64,000 bases of DNA from contig NZ_FMIA01000002.1 of assembly GCF_900091615.1 (NCBI RefSeq), forward strand, positions 5,332,001 to 5,396,000, written 5' to 3'. The notes under the pieces are model-generated. The model was not told the DNA's origin and did no database searches. It was given only the letters and a program-made list of their open reading frames with translations. Positions 25,688 through 35,500 of this stretch are shown in pieces. This stretch comes from Micromonospora yangpuensis. Its GTDB lineage: Bacteria; Actinomycetota; Actinomycetes; Mycobacteriales; Micromonosporaceae. Made by a program: the position numbers and the translations under genes. Each line of letters starts with the position of its first letter. Position 1 is the stretch's first letter.

Positions 25688-26230
25688 TTACGCCATCATT
25701 GAGTCCTCATCAAAACCAAGTTCATCTTCGATGCATAGCGCCACTGCAGCATGCCAACGAATCAAACCTGGCCACGAATCAGTCGTCATCTCTGTCAGAT
25801 ATCGACGTGCCTCATCGGAATCCAGCTCACTCAGAGCAAGTATCGCCTTCTGGCATAACCAGTAGGCGGGAGCATCAGATTCAAGGGAACGTTTGACGAC
25901 TCGGAATATCACACCCGCCGCATCGGCCGCCATTAACTCGCCGAGGATATCGACAAGGTCCTCCTGATTGAGGCCAGCATGGTTCGTCTCAAGCAGATCC
26001 ATTATGACCCGGCTGAGACCGGGAGCATGCAACTTCGCGCCCAAGTTCGCGAAACGCTCGACCTTACCCCAGTCGCATGCCGCTGCTGCAACGCGAATCC
26101 AGCGCTCCACAGAGTCGACGGCTCCCGGGAATCGACCCTGGACAGCGTAGACAACCTCATCAGTAACAGGACCTCGAACGAGGTGAGCGTCTACCGCCTC
26201 AGCAAGCGCGGCATCATTCTTTGGAAGCAT
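25688..26230 (-). CDS. Putative immunity protein of the RHS toxin
   Basis: A 180-residue, acidic, all-helical cytosolic protein (from ATG 26230; GTG 26233 and TTG 26236 are alternatives). Its start overlaps the RHS stop (TGATG), and immunity genes of polymorphic toxins nearly always follow directly. The sequence suggests HEAT-like helical repeats (DLVDILGELMAADAAGVIF, WLCQKAILALSELDSDEA, WHAAVALCIEDELG), a common immunity-protein architecture. The base composition is far lower in GC than neighbouring genes, as expected for an exchanged toxin-immunity module. I do not recognise the family; the role rests on position. Confidence 0.65.
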   Translation of the reverse strand: MLPKNDAALAEAVDAHLVRGPVTDEVVYAVQGRFPGAVDSVERWIRVAAAACDWGKVERFANLGAKLHAPGLSRVIMDLLETNHAGLNQEDLVDILGELMAADAAGVIFRVVKRSLESDAPAYWLCQKAILALSELDSDEARRYLTEMTTDSWPGLIRWHAAVALCIEDELGFDEDSMMA

Positions 26231-29200
26231 CACCAATCGCCCATTCTCCTGAAACCAACAATCCTAGAGTTGAACACATTGACAGAACCTGGCCTCAGCC
26301 CAAAAGTTTCGAACCCTCGTTCCATTTTTAGATGCACAGATCGAACATCTTGACCAATATTTCCTGGAAGCTTCCCCGCCCCGATAAGCGCATCGCGAGT
26401 GCCCGGCTGCATGTCATACTGAACCAATACGGAATACTTCTCCGCGTTACGACCACCGCGCCGCGAGAATCGATCCCGCAGGCCTCCCAGATATGAGCGC
26501 GACTGGGTAACAAAGTTTTCTGTTCCCCTGACAGTTATCTCGCCGTTGTCTCCGAGTTGCTTGAACTCCTTCTCGCTCATCGCTCGATAAAAGGTCTCAT
26601 TGCAGTTGTGTACGAGGACCGGTGCGTCGCCTGCTGCCACATAGTAGGTGTGGATGCCGTCGATGGTGAGGTTGTGGACCCGGCGGGTCTCGGTCCACTG
26701 CCTGGTCGAGACGACCTCGACCAGGTCACCCGCCGCGGTCCGGACATCGTCACCAGCCCGCAGGTCCTCGGCGTCAACGAAGCGACCCCGGTCGTCGACC
26801 CAGAACGGGTGACCACCCGTCGCGATCACCGCACCCGTCGCCGACCCCGCATCCCCATCGGTGTCGACAGTGACCTCGACCAGCTGCTTCTCGCCGTCAC
26901 CGACGATCAGATCCACCACCGGACGCGCCTCGGTGACACCCAACTCCGGATCCGTGGCAACAACCTCGTCACCGACCTCGACGTCCTCGATCGCCCGGTA
27001 ACTACCGTCGGCCATCAACACCGTGGTACCCGGCACGAAACTGTTCGTCCGGCAACTACCACCCTTCGACGCCGCCGTACCACCACCGGCAGACTTCGCA
27101 CCACCACCACCACCGCCGGCGGACTTCGCCGCACCACCACCGCCGCCAGCCTTCGCGGGGCCGGCCGAACCGCCACCGCCGGCCGACTTTCCGCCGGTCG
27201 CGCCACCACCACCGGACGACGCCTTCGCCGGCGACGGAGCCGCCCTACCACCACCCTGCGCCGCATTCGACGCCGCCTTCGCACCACCACCAGCCGCATC
27301 AGCACCCTTCGACGCCGACTGCGCCGCATCAACCCCCTTCGCCGCGTACTTCGCACCCTTCACCGCCGACGCCCCGTACCCCGCAAACGGCACCGCCGAC
27401 GCCGCCGACAACGCCGCATTGCCGTAGTCACCCTCCGCCGCATACCAGGCCGCATTCGCCAGGTCCGCAACCTCACCCACACCCGGCACCAGACCCGCCA
27501 CATCCAACGCCGCGTGACCCACATCGCTCAACGAGAAGTGACCGTCGATCTCCACCTGGGTGATCGGGTTGCCACCACCGAAGGCGTACCGGTTGTTGGT
27601 GAACGGGTCGGTCGCCAGGTCCATGTCGGCCAGCGCGCCGTTGTACTGGTCCTGGGTCAGGAACCGGTTCAGACCCGGGTCGTAGTTGCGGAACCCCATG
27701 TCGTAGTCGCCGGTCGACTGGTCGAACCGCTTACCGTTGAACCGGTACGCGTTGTACGGCTCCCGGTCCGGATCCTGCGGGTTCGACGCGTCCGGCTTGT
27801 CCACCCCGGTGAACTGCTCGTCGTCGTTCTGCCCGTACGCCGTGTAACCGTACGTGGCCCGCGAGTCACCCTGCTCGTCGCTGATCTGCTCGACGTCGGT
27901 GTGCGGGTTGTAGCCCTGGTACGACGTCTCGAAACTGCCGTCGTCCTTGAACTTCGCCTGCGACAACAGTTTGCCGTCCGGGCCGTACTGGTAGGTCTTA
28001 CGGAGCTGACCACCCTCCTCCTCGGCCAGCACCTGCTCGGTCAGACCGATGTAGGTGAAGTCGGTGGTCTCGCCATCCTTCTTACGGGTCTGCTGCCGGT
28101 CCAGCGGGTCGTAGGTGTACTCGGTAGTCCCGCCCGGGGTCTTCTTGTGCTCGACGGTCCGGTCGAAGCCGTCGTAGGTGTACTTCTCGGTCTCGGTGCC
28201 CGACAGCAGGGTGCGCGACTGCCGACCGAAGTCGTCGTAGGTGTAGGTGGTGGTGAACCCGGAAGTGACCGAACTCTTCAACCGGTTGCGGTCGTAGTCG
28301 AACGTCGTGTCGACGTTCTTGATGGTCTGCTCGATGACGTTGCTGTTGGCGTCGTGCACGTACTCCTCGGTGCCGGCGCCGTGCCCCGTCTTCGTCTGCT
28401 TGCGGATCCGGTCCCGCGGGTCGTAGGTGTAGGTCGTGGTGGAGTCCAGGGTGGCCGTCTTGTTGTCGGCGTTCTGCTTCTTCGCCACGTCCTTCGACCG
28501 GTGGCCGTTGGGGTCGTACTCCAGGGTGTGCTCGTTGACCACGGTCGTGCCGTTGGACTTCTTCTCGACCTGGTGGCGCAGCTTCTGGTCGAGGAAGTAG
28601 TCGTAGGTGACGGTGTTGCCGTTGCCCTTCTTCTCGGTCGACACCTGGGCCCGCTTGGTGTAGGTCCAGGTCGTCGTCTTGGCGTCGGGGTCGCTGTCGT
28701 TCTTGCCGTTGACGACCTTCGAGACCAGGTCACGGGCGTCGTACTCGTACGTCGAGTACGTCTCGTCGTGGATGCGCTTCTTGAGGTTGTCGTTCGGCTC
28801 GTACTCGTAGCGGGTGGTGTTCTTGACCGTGCTGTTGAGCTTCTCCTCGACCTTGGTCATCCGGTTGACCACGTCGTAGCTCATCGCGTAGACGTCGATC
28901 TTGGCGTCGGTGCTGGCGTCCCGCATCTCGGTGAGGTTCGCGTTGACGTCGTAGTCGAAGCTGAAGCTCTTGCGCGGGGTACCACTGCCCTTGCCGTCGT
29001 CGGACTGGGTCTTCTGCTTACCGTCGGGGAAGAACGTCCAGTTCATCTGCCGGGTGGCGTTGTTCGCGCCGATCACCTTGCGCGAGGTCTGGTTGCCGAC
29101 CGCGTCGTAGTCGTACTCGGTGCGGATGTCCCACGGGTCCTCGCTGGAGCGGTTCCAGCCGTTGTCCCAGTAGGTGTAGCTGGTGACCGCCCGGGTGGTC

Positions 29201-32200
29201 TCGCCCTCCGACGGCGGGGCGCTGACCTCCTTGGTGTTGCCGACCCGGTCGTAGGTGTAGATGGTCGTGTCCGCGGTGCGGTACGCCGTTCGTGAGTCGT
29301 TCGGGTCGTACGGCTCCCGCTGCTCCTTGACCCGGTTCAGCACGTCGTAGACGGTGACCTTGGTGAAGTCGTTCGCGGTGTCGGTGGCCACCCCGCGCGG
29401 CGACTCGACCCGGGTCTGGTTGCCCACCTCGTCGTAGCCGTACCGGGTGGTGCGGTGCGTGATGGTGCCGTCGACCAGCTTGTGCGGGACGTCCTGCTGC
29501 TCGACCATCGACCGTGGGTCGTACTTGATCAGCGTGCGGTTGCCGTCCTGGTCCACCTGCACGGTCGGGTTGCCGTCCCGGTCGTACTCGGTCTTCGTGG
29601 TGTGCCCGAGGGCGTCGGTGACCACGGTGGGCCGACGGTTCTGGTCGTAGTCGAACTTCTGGGTGAAGTCGTTCGGGTCGGTGCTGGCGGTCTTGCGCTG
29701 GTCGTCGATGCGGCGCAGGTTGCCGACGTTGTCGTAGTACGCCTGGACCCGGCCACCGGCGGCGTCCAGCCCCTCGGTGAGCTGGTTCAGCTCGTCGTAG
29801 GTGTAGCTGGTGGTGAAGTCGTCGACAGTGGTGGTCAGGTTGCCCTTGGGCTCGGTCTCCTTGAGCAGGTTGCCGACGTTGTCGTAGCGGTAGGTGGTGA
29901 TCCGCTCCGGCGCGGTCGAGCCGTCCTTCGGCTCCTTGACCCAGGCCAGCCGGTCCACCGGGTCGTGCCCGGCCTCGGTGACCGCGCCGTTGGCGGCCTC
30001 CTCGCGTACGACGTTGTCGTTGCGGTCGTAGGTGGGGCCGGGGGTGAAGATGTACGCGTTGTTCGCGGCGTCCTTCGGCTCCCGCGAGCTGCCCGGCCGA
30101 CCGAAGACGTCATAGGTGTACGTCGAGACGTGGTCGTCGGCGTCGGTGATCGAGACGACGTTGCCGACCCCGTCGTACTCGTAGGTCTCGGCGAGGTTGA
30201 GCGCGTCGACGATCCGCTTCGGGTACCCGACCGGGTCGTACTGCTCGTACTTCGTGGTGTTGTCGTTGGCGTCGGTCGAGGTGAGCTGCTGCCCCCAGGT
30301 GTCGTAGGTGTAGACCGAGGTGTAGTCGCCGACCGTCGCGGTGGAGGTGCCCTTGGGGTCGGTGACCGAGGTCAGGTTGCCGTAGTTGTCGTACCCGAAC
30401 TCGTGTCTGCGCCCCTGCGGGGAGGTCTTGCTGGTCAGTTCGGCGGTGTGCCCGTTGAGGCCGAACCGGTACCCGTACTGCTGCGCGGCGGTCCCGTTGC
30501 GGTTGGCCTCCGGGTCGCGCGTCTCCAGCGGTACGCCGGTCTTCTCGTCGTACACCCAGGTGGTGACCGCCCCGTCGTCCTCCTCCAGGCGGCGGACGTT
30601 GTTGTCGGCGTCCCAGGTCAGTTCGGTCTGGTGGCCCTTGGCGTTGGTCATCACCGTCGGCCGGCCGTAGCCGTCGATCAGGTAGACCGAGGAGTGCCCG
30701 TTGGCGTCGGTGACGGTCGAGGAGACGAACGAGCCGGTGCTGCCGTCGGGGTCGGTGTAGCTGAAGCCGGTGGCCTTGTCGGCCCGGTCGGTGAGCGTTC
30801 TGACCCGCCAGCGGAGCAGGTCACCGGCGGACTGCGGCTCGTAGGCCAGCCGGGTGCCGCCGCCGCGCGGGTCGTCGACCCGGACCAGCTTCTGGTTGGT
30901 GATGCCGGCGGTGGTGTCGTAGAAGAAGTTGAACGGCTTCTCGCCCGGGTGCCCGGCGCCGTCGACCAGCTGCCGCAGCATGCCGTCGGTGCCGTAGGTG
31001 AAGGTGATCCGCCGGCCGTTGATGTCGGTGATCGAGCGGAGCTGGTTGACGATCTGCCGGTTGGTCAGGTTGGGCACGCCGGTCTGCTTGACGTTGCCGG
31101 CGAAGACGTCGTGGCTGTCGCCGGTGGCGAAGTAGTCGAAGGTGAGCGTGCGCCGGCCGGTGGTGTCGGTGAGGTACTTCAACACGCCGGTGTTGCGGTT
31201 GGTCCCGCCGCTGCGCTCGTAGGTGAACCGCAGCTCGTTGCCGTTCTTGTCGACCACCGCGGTCTGGTAGCCGTCGACGTCGAAGTAGAACCGGCTGCGG
31301 TCGGGACGGGTCAGCACCCAGGTGCGCATCGGGTCGTCGTCGCTGTGGCGCTGCAGGTAGAGGTGCACCCCGGCGGGGCTGTCGTAGTCCCAGTCGGCCT
31401 CGTTGGTGCTGCCGTGCTTGTTCAGCTCGTAGAACTGCCCGGTGCCGTCACCGTCGGTCAGGGTGATCTTCGCCGGCCAGCGGGCGGTCCCGCCGGTGAA
31501 GGCAAGTGGCGAACCGAGCCGGGCCACGCTGGAGGTGGAGAGCGACCAGCCGTACCCGATGTAGGAGTTCGAGGTGTCCCGGCTGTTGTACGACAGCCGG
31601 ACGAACGTCGACACCCCCCGGCTGGGGTTGCTGAACGCGTTGTAGCTGAACACCGCGTTGCCGGAGAACTGGTTGACCATCACCGTCGAGCCGGCGCCGG
31701 CGTTCTCCCCGGTGTACTGGTAGAACTTCTCCAGGCCGAGCTGGTCGGAGGTGGGATCCTCCACGGTGACGTTCTGGGCCAGCGGGGCGATCCCCCACAC
31801 CTGCGACAGCCACTGCCCGGTGGTCCGGTTGCGCAGGTCCCACTTGAGCACGAAGGCCTGCCGGGTGTTGCCCTGGTCGGTGCGGACCGGCGTCATGATC
31901 TTCGCGTCGACGGTGGTCACCGCGCCGGGGGCGAGGTCGGTCGGGAAAGGGGTCTCCCGCCGGTTCTCCGCCGTGGTCACGTCGGTGCCGTCGGCCAACT
32001 CCCACCGGTACGACAGCACCCAGTCCGCCTTCGGCAGCGCCGCGGCGAGCGAGTTGGTGACGGTGACCGGGGAGGTGTACTCGTCACCGGGGATCATCCG
32101 GGACGGCACGGTCGGCGCGTGGTAGGTGTTCTCGGTGGCCGGCGCGGTGTAGACCACCTCCAACCGGGGACGCTGCCGGATGTCCGGCACCTCGCCGGAG

Positions 32201-35064
32201 TTGAACAGCACCCGCTGGGTCGGGGTGCTCTCGTTGGTCAGCCGGAACAGCACACCCTTGTTGCTTGTCGGGTTGTCGATCCAGCCCTGCACCAGGTTCG
32301 TCGCGGCCCAGTTCTGCCAGCGCGGGTCGACGCCTATCGAGTTGACAGTGGCCGTCGGGGTGGCCGTGTAGTCGCCACCCGGGGTGGTCCAGTTGGTGCC
32401 GGTGGCCGCCGAGTTCCACGAGGCGGTGGTCTCGTTGAAGTCCCGGGTCAGCGCGTGCATCTGGAACTTCGCGCCCCCGTCACCCTCGGAGTACGCGCCC
32501 CAGAGGCCGACCTTGGCCGAGAGCACCCGGGTGCCGGTGGGCAGCCCGGTCATGCTCGGCCACTTCACCACCGCCCGGCTGGTGCCGAACTTCACCCCGT
32601 TGTTGCCGACCTGGATCAGGCCGCCGCCGTCGAGCACGTCGTGCCCGGTGGTGGGTTCCTTGCTGGTCAGCGTGGTGTCGGTGGAGTTGCCCTGGAGCAC
32701 CCGGACGATGTGGCCGGCCTTGGGCAGCTGCACCTGCTCGGTCGGAGACGGGATCAGCTGACCGTCGCGGGTCCTGACCACGATCATGTAGTAGAAGGGC
32801 GCGCCGAACTCGCCTGCCGTGTTCGCCGGGGTGGGCGTACCGCTGGTGTCGCTGTAGCTGGTGCGGTCCTTGCCGACCGGCGCTACCAGGGTCCGGTCGG
32901 AGGGGACGAAGCTCTGCGCGGTGCTGCGGTGCACCTGGTACTCGACGATGTCGTCAGGGGTGTCGGCACCCGGCGACGGGTCGGCGTAGGCGCTCCAGGC
33001 CAGCTCCGCGCCGGTGGCCCGGATGGTGGTCGGCAGCTGCAGGGTGACGCCGGGGCGGCCCCAGGTCAGCAGCAGGGTGGGAAAGTTGTCGGTCTCGCCG
33101 CCGTAGGCGTTCTCCGCGCCGGAGTAGCGCGGACCGCCACGGACCTGCGACTCGTCGCGGACCTTGAGCATGAAGCCGTGGTTGGTCTGCGGGGCGTTGA
33201 GCCAGCCCTGCACGATCGACCGGACGCTGAAGTTGTGCCAGGTGTGGACCTGGTCGACGCCCTTGGTGTCGGTGGCCCGCTTGACCAGCCGGACCCCGTC
33301 GGCGACGACCGTCTTGTTGGCCACGTCGCCGAGCACCACCTTGTGCGTGGTGCCGGCGTTGAACCGGTACGAGCCGAGGGAGACCCAGGTGCCATTGCCG
33401 GAGCCGGTGGTCTGGTTGACCGCCTTGGCGGTGGTGCCGCCGACGTGGTGCACCGTGTAGGGGGCGTTGGTGGCCCGGTCCGACCCGGCGACGTAGTGCA
33501 CCTGCACGTCGTAGTCGCCGGTCTCGGTCACCCGGGGCACCCAGCTGAAGGTGTCCCCGGTGGTGGCGCCGCTGTTGGTGCGGTACGCCCCGCCGAGGGC
33601 CGAGGTGGCGGCCACCGTGGACCACGATCCGGTGGCGGCGGTCTTGCCCGGATCGGCGTTGTCCACCTGCTCGGTGTTCGAGCCCACCTCGCCGAGCGCG
33701 GTGTTGATCGAGTTCCAGGTGACGGTGTTCTCCGCCCACGGCGCGGTGACCCGGTGCGCGTCGACCGGGACGGCGTACTGGTCGGCGTCGTTGCTGGTGG
33801 TCTGGTCGAAGTGCATCCGGAGCTGGGCCGAGTCGAGCTGGGTGCCGGCCGGCACCTCGGTCAGCGGGAACTTGACCAGACTGCGGAACGTCGCGGTGGT
33901 GCTGCTGGTGACCTCGTTGACGCCGACGGAGAGCCGCCACAGGGTGTCGTAGTTCTCGGTAGGCGCGTACTTGTTGATCATGCCGTCCTGGGCCTGGCCG
34001 ACCTGCGGCTGGACCTTGATGGTCGGGTCGATGACCACCGGGTACTCACGTTCGGGGGCCCGCAGCCAGTCGCGGTCGGCGGTGATGGTCAGGCTCAGCC
34101 GGTCACCGGTGCCGGTCAGGGTCTGGGTGACCTGGTCGCTCCAGGTCTGCCCGACCGGGGAGGCAGCGTCCGGGCGACTGTCGTACATGTACGGCCGGGG
34201 CAGGTAGAACAACGGCCGGCCGTCGGCGTCGGCGGCGCGGAAGGAGACCGACCCGTCGGGGTTCGCGCTCGCCCGGACCCCGTCCAGCCGCAGGTCGAAG
34301 CGGTACGACACGTCGCCGGCCGGCGGCCGGTCCAGGACGATCTTCTCCTTCAGGGAGGTGGCGGTGACGTCGTAGGTGACGTCGGCGTCGCCGAAGACGT
34401 CCGGATGGGTGACGCTGCTGCCGGTGACCTTCGGCTTGCTGGCCCGCGCCGGGCCGGCCGCGCCGACGGTGACCGTCCGGCCACCGAGGTCGTACTCGAC
34501 AAGCCGGCGGGTGTCGTCACCGAAGTGGCTGGCGAAGGTGTTGGCGGTGCTGGCGTACGGGTAGCCGGCCCGGTCGCTGCGCCGGACCTGGGTGTCGATG
34601 TCCTGCCAGCGGCCCTTGTCGTCCCGGTAGTGCACCGGGTGGACGGCCACCTCGGCCTGCTGCCGGCCGTCGGCGAGCTGGTAGACCTTGCGTTCGGCGG
34701 TCCGTTCGGCGACCTTCTCCCGGACCCGCTTGGCCGCCGGCAGGACCTCGCCGGCCGGCAGGTGCCCCGGCTCGGGCAGCACCCGGCCCGGCCCCGGCGG
34801 GGTGTCGGCGATCGGCCGGCCCCGCACCGGCGACCCGCCGGCAGCGGCCTGACCGGCGGCGGTGCCGTCGGTGGCCGGTTGACCGGCGCCGCCGTCGGTG
34901 GCCGCCCGGCCGGCTTTTTCGTCGGTCGCCGCGCCGGCCGCGCCCGGCCGCTCCTGGGTGGGCTGCGGCACCGCGACCGGCCCGGTCGCCAGCAGCAACA
35001 GCCCTAACGCCGCGGCGGCCAGGACGGTACGGCGGTGCCGCCGCCGGGATCTCCTCGGAATCAT
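26230..35064 (-). CDS. Secreted RHS/YD-repeat polymorphic toxin with Hint domain and unassigned toxin tip
   Basis: A 2,944-residue protein from ATG 35064, chosen because GAGGAG lies eight bases upstream and a signal peptide follows (RRSRRRHRRTVLAAAALGLL). In order: low-complexity linker; a DNRLRE-like carbohydrate-binding-type domain; a golvesin-C-like segment; a second DNRLRE-like domain; YD/RHS repeats (about residues 1150-2450, many YDxxGN units) and RHS core ending near 2506; a hydrophobic stretch; Gly/Ala/Ser-rich linker; a pretoxin Hint domain from Cys2671 to VHNC (2821); then a tip of about 123 residues. The tip starts NETFYRAMSEKEF and has ENFVTQSRSYL, which recalls ADP-ribosyltransferase-like toxins but is not a firm match. 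Export with Hint-mediated release of the tip is the family model. Confidence 0.9.
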   Translation of the reverse strand: MIPRRSRRRHRRTVLAAAALGLLLLATGPVAVPQPTQERPGAAGAATDEKAGRAATDGGAGQPATDGTAAGQAAAGGSPVRGRPIADTPPGPGRVLPEPGHLPAGEVLPAAKRVREKVAERTAERKVYQLADGRQQAEVAVHPVHYRDDKGRWQDIDTQVRRSDRAGYPYASTANTFASHFGDDTRRLVEYDLGGRTVTVGAAGPARASKPKVTGSSVTHPDVFGDADVTYDVTATSLKEKIVLDRPPAGDVSYRFDLRLDGVRASANPDGSVSFRAADADGRPLFYLPRPYMYDSRPDAASPVGQTWSDQVTQTLTGTGDRLSLTITADRDWLRAPEREYPVVIDPTIKVQPQVGQAQDGMINKYAPTENYDTLWRLSVGVNEVTSSTTATFRSLVKFPLTEVPAGTQLDSAQLRMHFDQTTSNDADQYAVPVDAHRVTAPWAENTVTWNSINTALGEVGSNTEQVDNADPGKTAATGSWSTVAATSALGGAYRTNSGATTGDTFSWVPRVTETGDYDVQVHYVAGSDRATNAPYTVHHVGGTTAKAVNQTTGSGNGTWVSLGSYRFNAGTTHKVVLGDVANKTVVADGVRLVKRATDTKGVDQVHTWHNFSVRSIVQGWLNAPQTNHGFMLKVRDESQVRGGPRYSGAENAYGGETDNFPTLLLTWGRPGVTLQLPTTIRATGAELAWSAYADPSPGADTPDDIVEYQVHRSTAQSFVPSDRTLVAPVGKDRTSYSDTSGTPTPANTAGEFGAPFYYMIVVRTRDGQLIPSPTEQVQLPKAGHIVRVLQGNSTDTTLTSKEPTTGHDVLDGGGLIQVGNNGVKFGTSRAVVKWPSMTGLPTGTRVLSAKVGLWGAYSEGDGGAKFQMHALTRDFNETTASWNSAATGTNWTTPGGDYTATPTATVNSIGVDPRWQNWAATNLVQGWIDNPTSNKGVLFRLTNESTPTQRVLFNSGEVPDIRQRPRLEVVYTAPATENTYHAPTVPSRMIPGDEYTSPVTVTNSLAAALPKADWVLSYRWELADGTDVTTAENRRETPFPTDLAPGAVTTVDAKIMTPVRTDQGNTRQAFVLKWDLRNRTTGQWLSQVWGIAPLAQNVTVEDPTSDQLGLEKFYQYTGENAGAGSTVMVNQFSGNAVFSYNAFSNPSRGVSTFVRLSYNSRDTSNSYIGYGWSLSTSSVARLGSPLAFTGGTARWPAKITLTDGDGTGQFYELNKHGSTNEADWDYDSPAGVHLYLQRHSDDDPMRTWVLTRPDRSRFYFDVDGYQTAVVDKNGNELRFTYERSGGTNRNTGVLKYLTDTTGRRTLTFDYFATGDSHDVFAGNVKQTGVPNLTNRQIVNQLRSITDINGRRITFTYGTDGMLRQLVDGAGHPGEKPFNFFYDTTAGITNQKLVRVDDPRGGGTRLAYEPQSAGDLLRWRVRTLTDRADKATGFSYTDPDGSTGSFVSSTVTDANGHSSVYLIDGYGRPTVMTNAKGHQTELTWDADNNVRRLEEDDGAVTTWVYDEKTGVPLETRDPEANRNGTAAQQYGYRFGLNGHTAELTSKTSPQGRRHEFGYDNYGNLTSVTDPKGTSTATVGDYTSVYTYDTWGQQLTSTDANDNTTKYEQYDPVGYPKRIVDALNLAETYEYDGVGNVVSITDADDHVSTYTYDVFGRPGSSREPKDAANNAYIFTPGPTYDRNDNVVREEAANGAVTEAGHDPVDRLAWVKEPKDGSTAPERITTYRYDNVGNLLKETEPKGNLTTTVDDFTTSYTYDELNQLTEGLDAAGGRVQAYYDNVGNLRRIDDQRKTASTDPNDFTQKFDYDQNRRPTVVTDALGHTTKTEYDRDGNPTVQVDQDGNRTLIKYDPRSMVEQQDVPHKLVDGTITHRTTRYGYDEVGNQTRVESPRGVATDTANDFTKVTVYDVLNRVKEQREPYDPNDSRTAYRTADTTIYTYDRVGNTKEVSAPPSEGETTRAVTSYTYWDNGWNRSSEDPWDIRTEYDYDAVGNQTSRKVIGANNATRQMNWTFFPDGKQKTQSDDGKGSGTPRKSFSFDYDVNANLTEMRDASTDAKIDVYAMSYDVVNRMTKVEEKLNSTVKNTTRYEYEPNDNLKKRIHDETYSTYEYDARDLVSKVVNGKNDSDPDAKTTTWTYTKRAQVSTEKKGNGNTVTYDYFLDQKLRHQVEKKSNGTTVVNEHTLEYDPNGHRSKDVAKKQNADNKTATLDSTTTYTYDPRDRIRKQTKTGHGAGTEEYVHDANSNVIEQTIKNVDTTFDYDRNRLKSSVTSGFTTTYTYDDFGRQSRTLLSGTETEKYTYDGFDRTVEHKKTPGGTTEYTYDPLDRQQTRKKDGETTDFTYIGLTEQVLAEEEGGQLRKTYQYGPDGKLLSQAKFKDDGSFETSYQGYNPHTDVEQISDEQGDSRATYGYTAYGQNDDEQFTGVDKPDASNPQDPDREPYNAYRFNGKRFDQSTGDYDMGFRNYDPGLNRFLTQDQYNGALADMDLATDPFTNNRYAFGGGNPITQVEIDGHFSLSDVGHAALDVAGLVPGVGEVADLANAAWYAAEGDYGNAALSAASAVPFAGYGASAVKGAKYAAKGVDAAQSASKGADAAGGGAKAASNAAQGGGRAAPSPAKASSGGGGATGGKSAGGGGSAGPAKAGGGGGAAKSAGGGGGGAKSAGGGTAASKGGSCRTNSFVPGTTVLMADGSYRAIEDVEVGDEVVATDPELGVTEARPVVDLIVGDGEKQLVEVTVDTDGDAGSATGAVIATGGHPFWVDDRGRFVDAEDLRAGDDVRTAAGDLVEVVSTRQWTETRRVHNLTIDGIHTYYVAAGDAPVLVHNCNETFYRAMSEKEFKQLGDNGEITVRGTENFVTQSRSYLGGLRDRFSRRGGRNAEKYSVLVQYDMQPGTRDALIGAGKLPGNIGQDVRSVHLKMERGFETFGLRPGSVNVFNSRIVGFRRMGDW
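26741..27072 (-). repeat. Hint-coding segment duplicated at 25150-25481
   Basis: This is the parent copy of the displaced Hint fragment, inside the RHS gene. Both copies lie in the same orientation and diverge abruptly after the Ser-Lys-Gly codons at the Hint start, which marks the duplication end point. Confidence 0.8.
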
Positions 35065-35500
35065 GTACGGGTCTCCTCGGTAGGAACGGATCGCGCGCCG
35101 AAAGTGCGTTGACAGCGCAGCCGGAATCGCCACGTCGCCCGGTGAAAAATGGGCACGCGGAATCTCCTCTGGCCACCCCTGGCCACAGGATGTCGATTGG
35201 CGGAAAGAAATGTCTCCCATCTTGGAGACACGTCGACACACGCGTTGCAGCGCGCGTCGGACCGAGCAGACCCGGCCCCCCGTGGTGTTGACACTGCCGT
35301 TGGTTGCTGCCGGGAAACTATCAAACACGGTGCGTGGTGGCAATGACGAATCTGGATGGAGAGGCGGCCTTATGTCCTTTTTTCGGGGGAGCCGATCACT
35401 CTCCCCACCGACCCTGCGAACGACTGGGGAATGTGTATAGCCTGCCTCCGACCGAGCAGATCCCGGTCAGGTCCGCTGATTCCACACGGGGGAGACAGTC
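35065..35500. other. Divergent regulatory region between the RHS and beta-propeller genes
   Basis: About 436 bases, A+T-rich by local standards, with no convincing gene. It holds the candidate RHS promoter at 35315-35343, and on the plus strand a -10-like TATAGC/TAGCCT at 35436-35443, 58 bases before the beta-propeller start. The RHS mRNA would have a leader of about 240 bases. Confidence 0.5.
35315..35343 (-). promoter_or_regulatory. Candidate promoter of the RHS toxin gene
   Basis: On the minus strand TTGCCA (35343-35338) and TAGTTT (35320-35315) are separated by 17 bases, matching the housekeeping spacing. Confidence 0.5.

Noticed and set aside
29455..35007. A very long plus-strand open frame (about 1,850 codons) opposite the RHS gene
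   Set aside because: Composition is Val/Gly/Arg-rich without domains, and the minus frame has clear signal peptide, YD repeats and Hint. It is a GC-driven antisense shadow.
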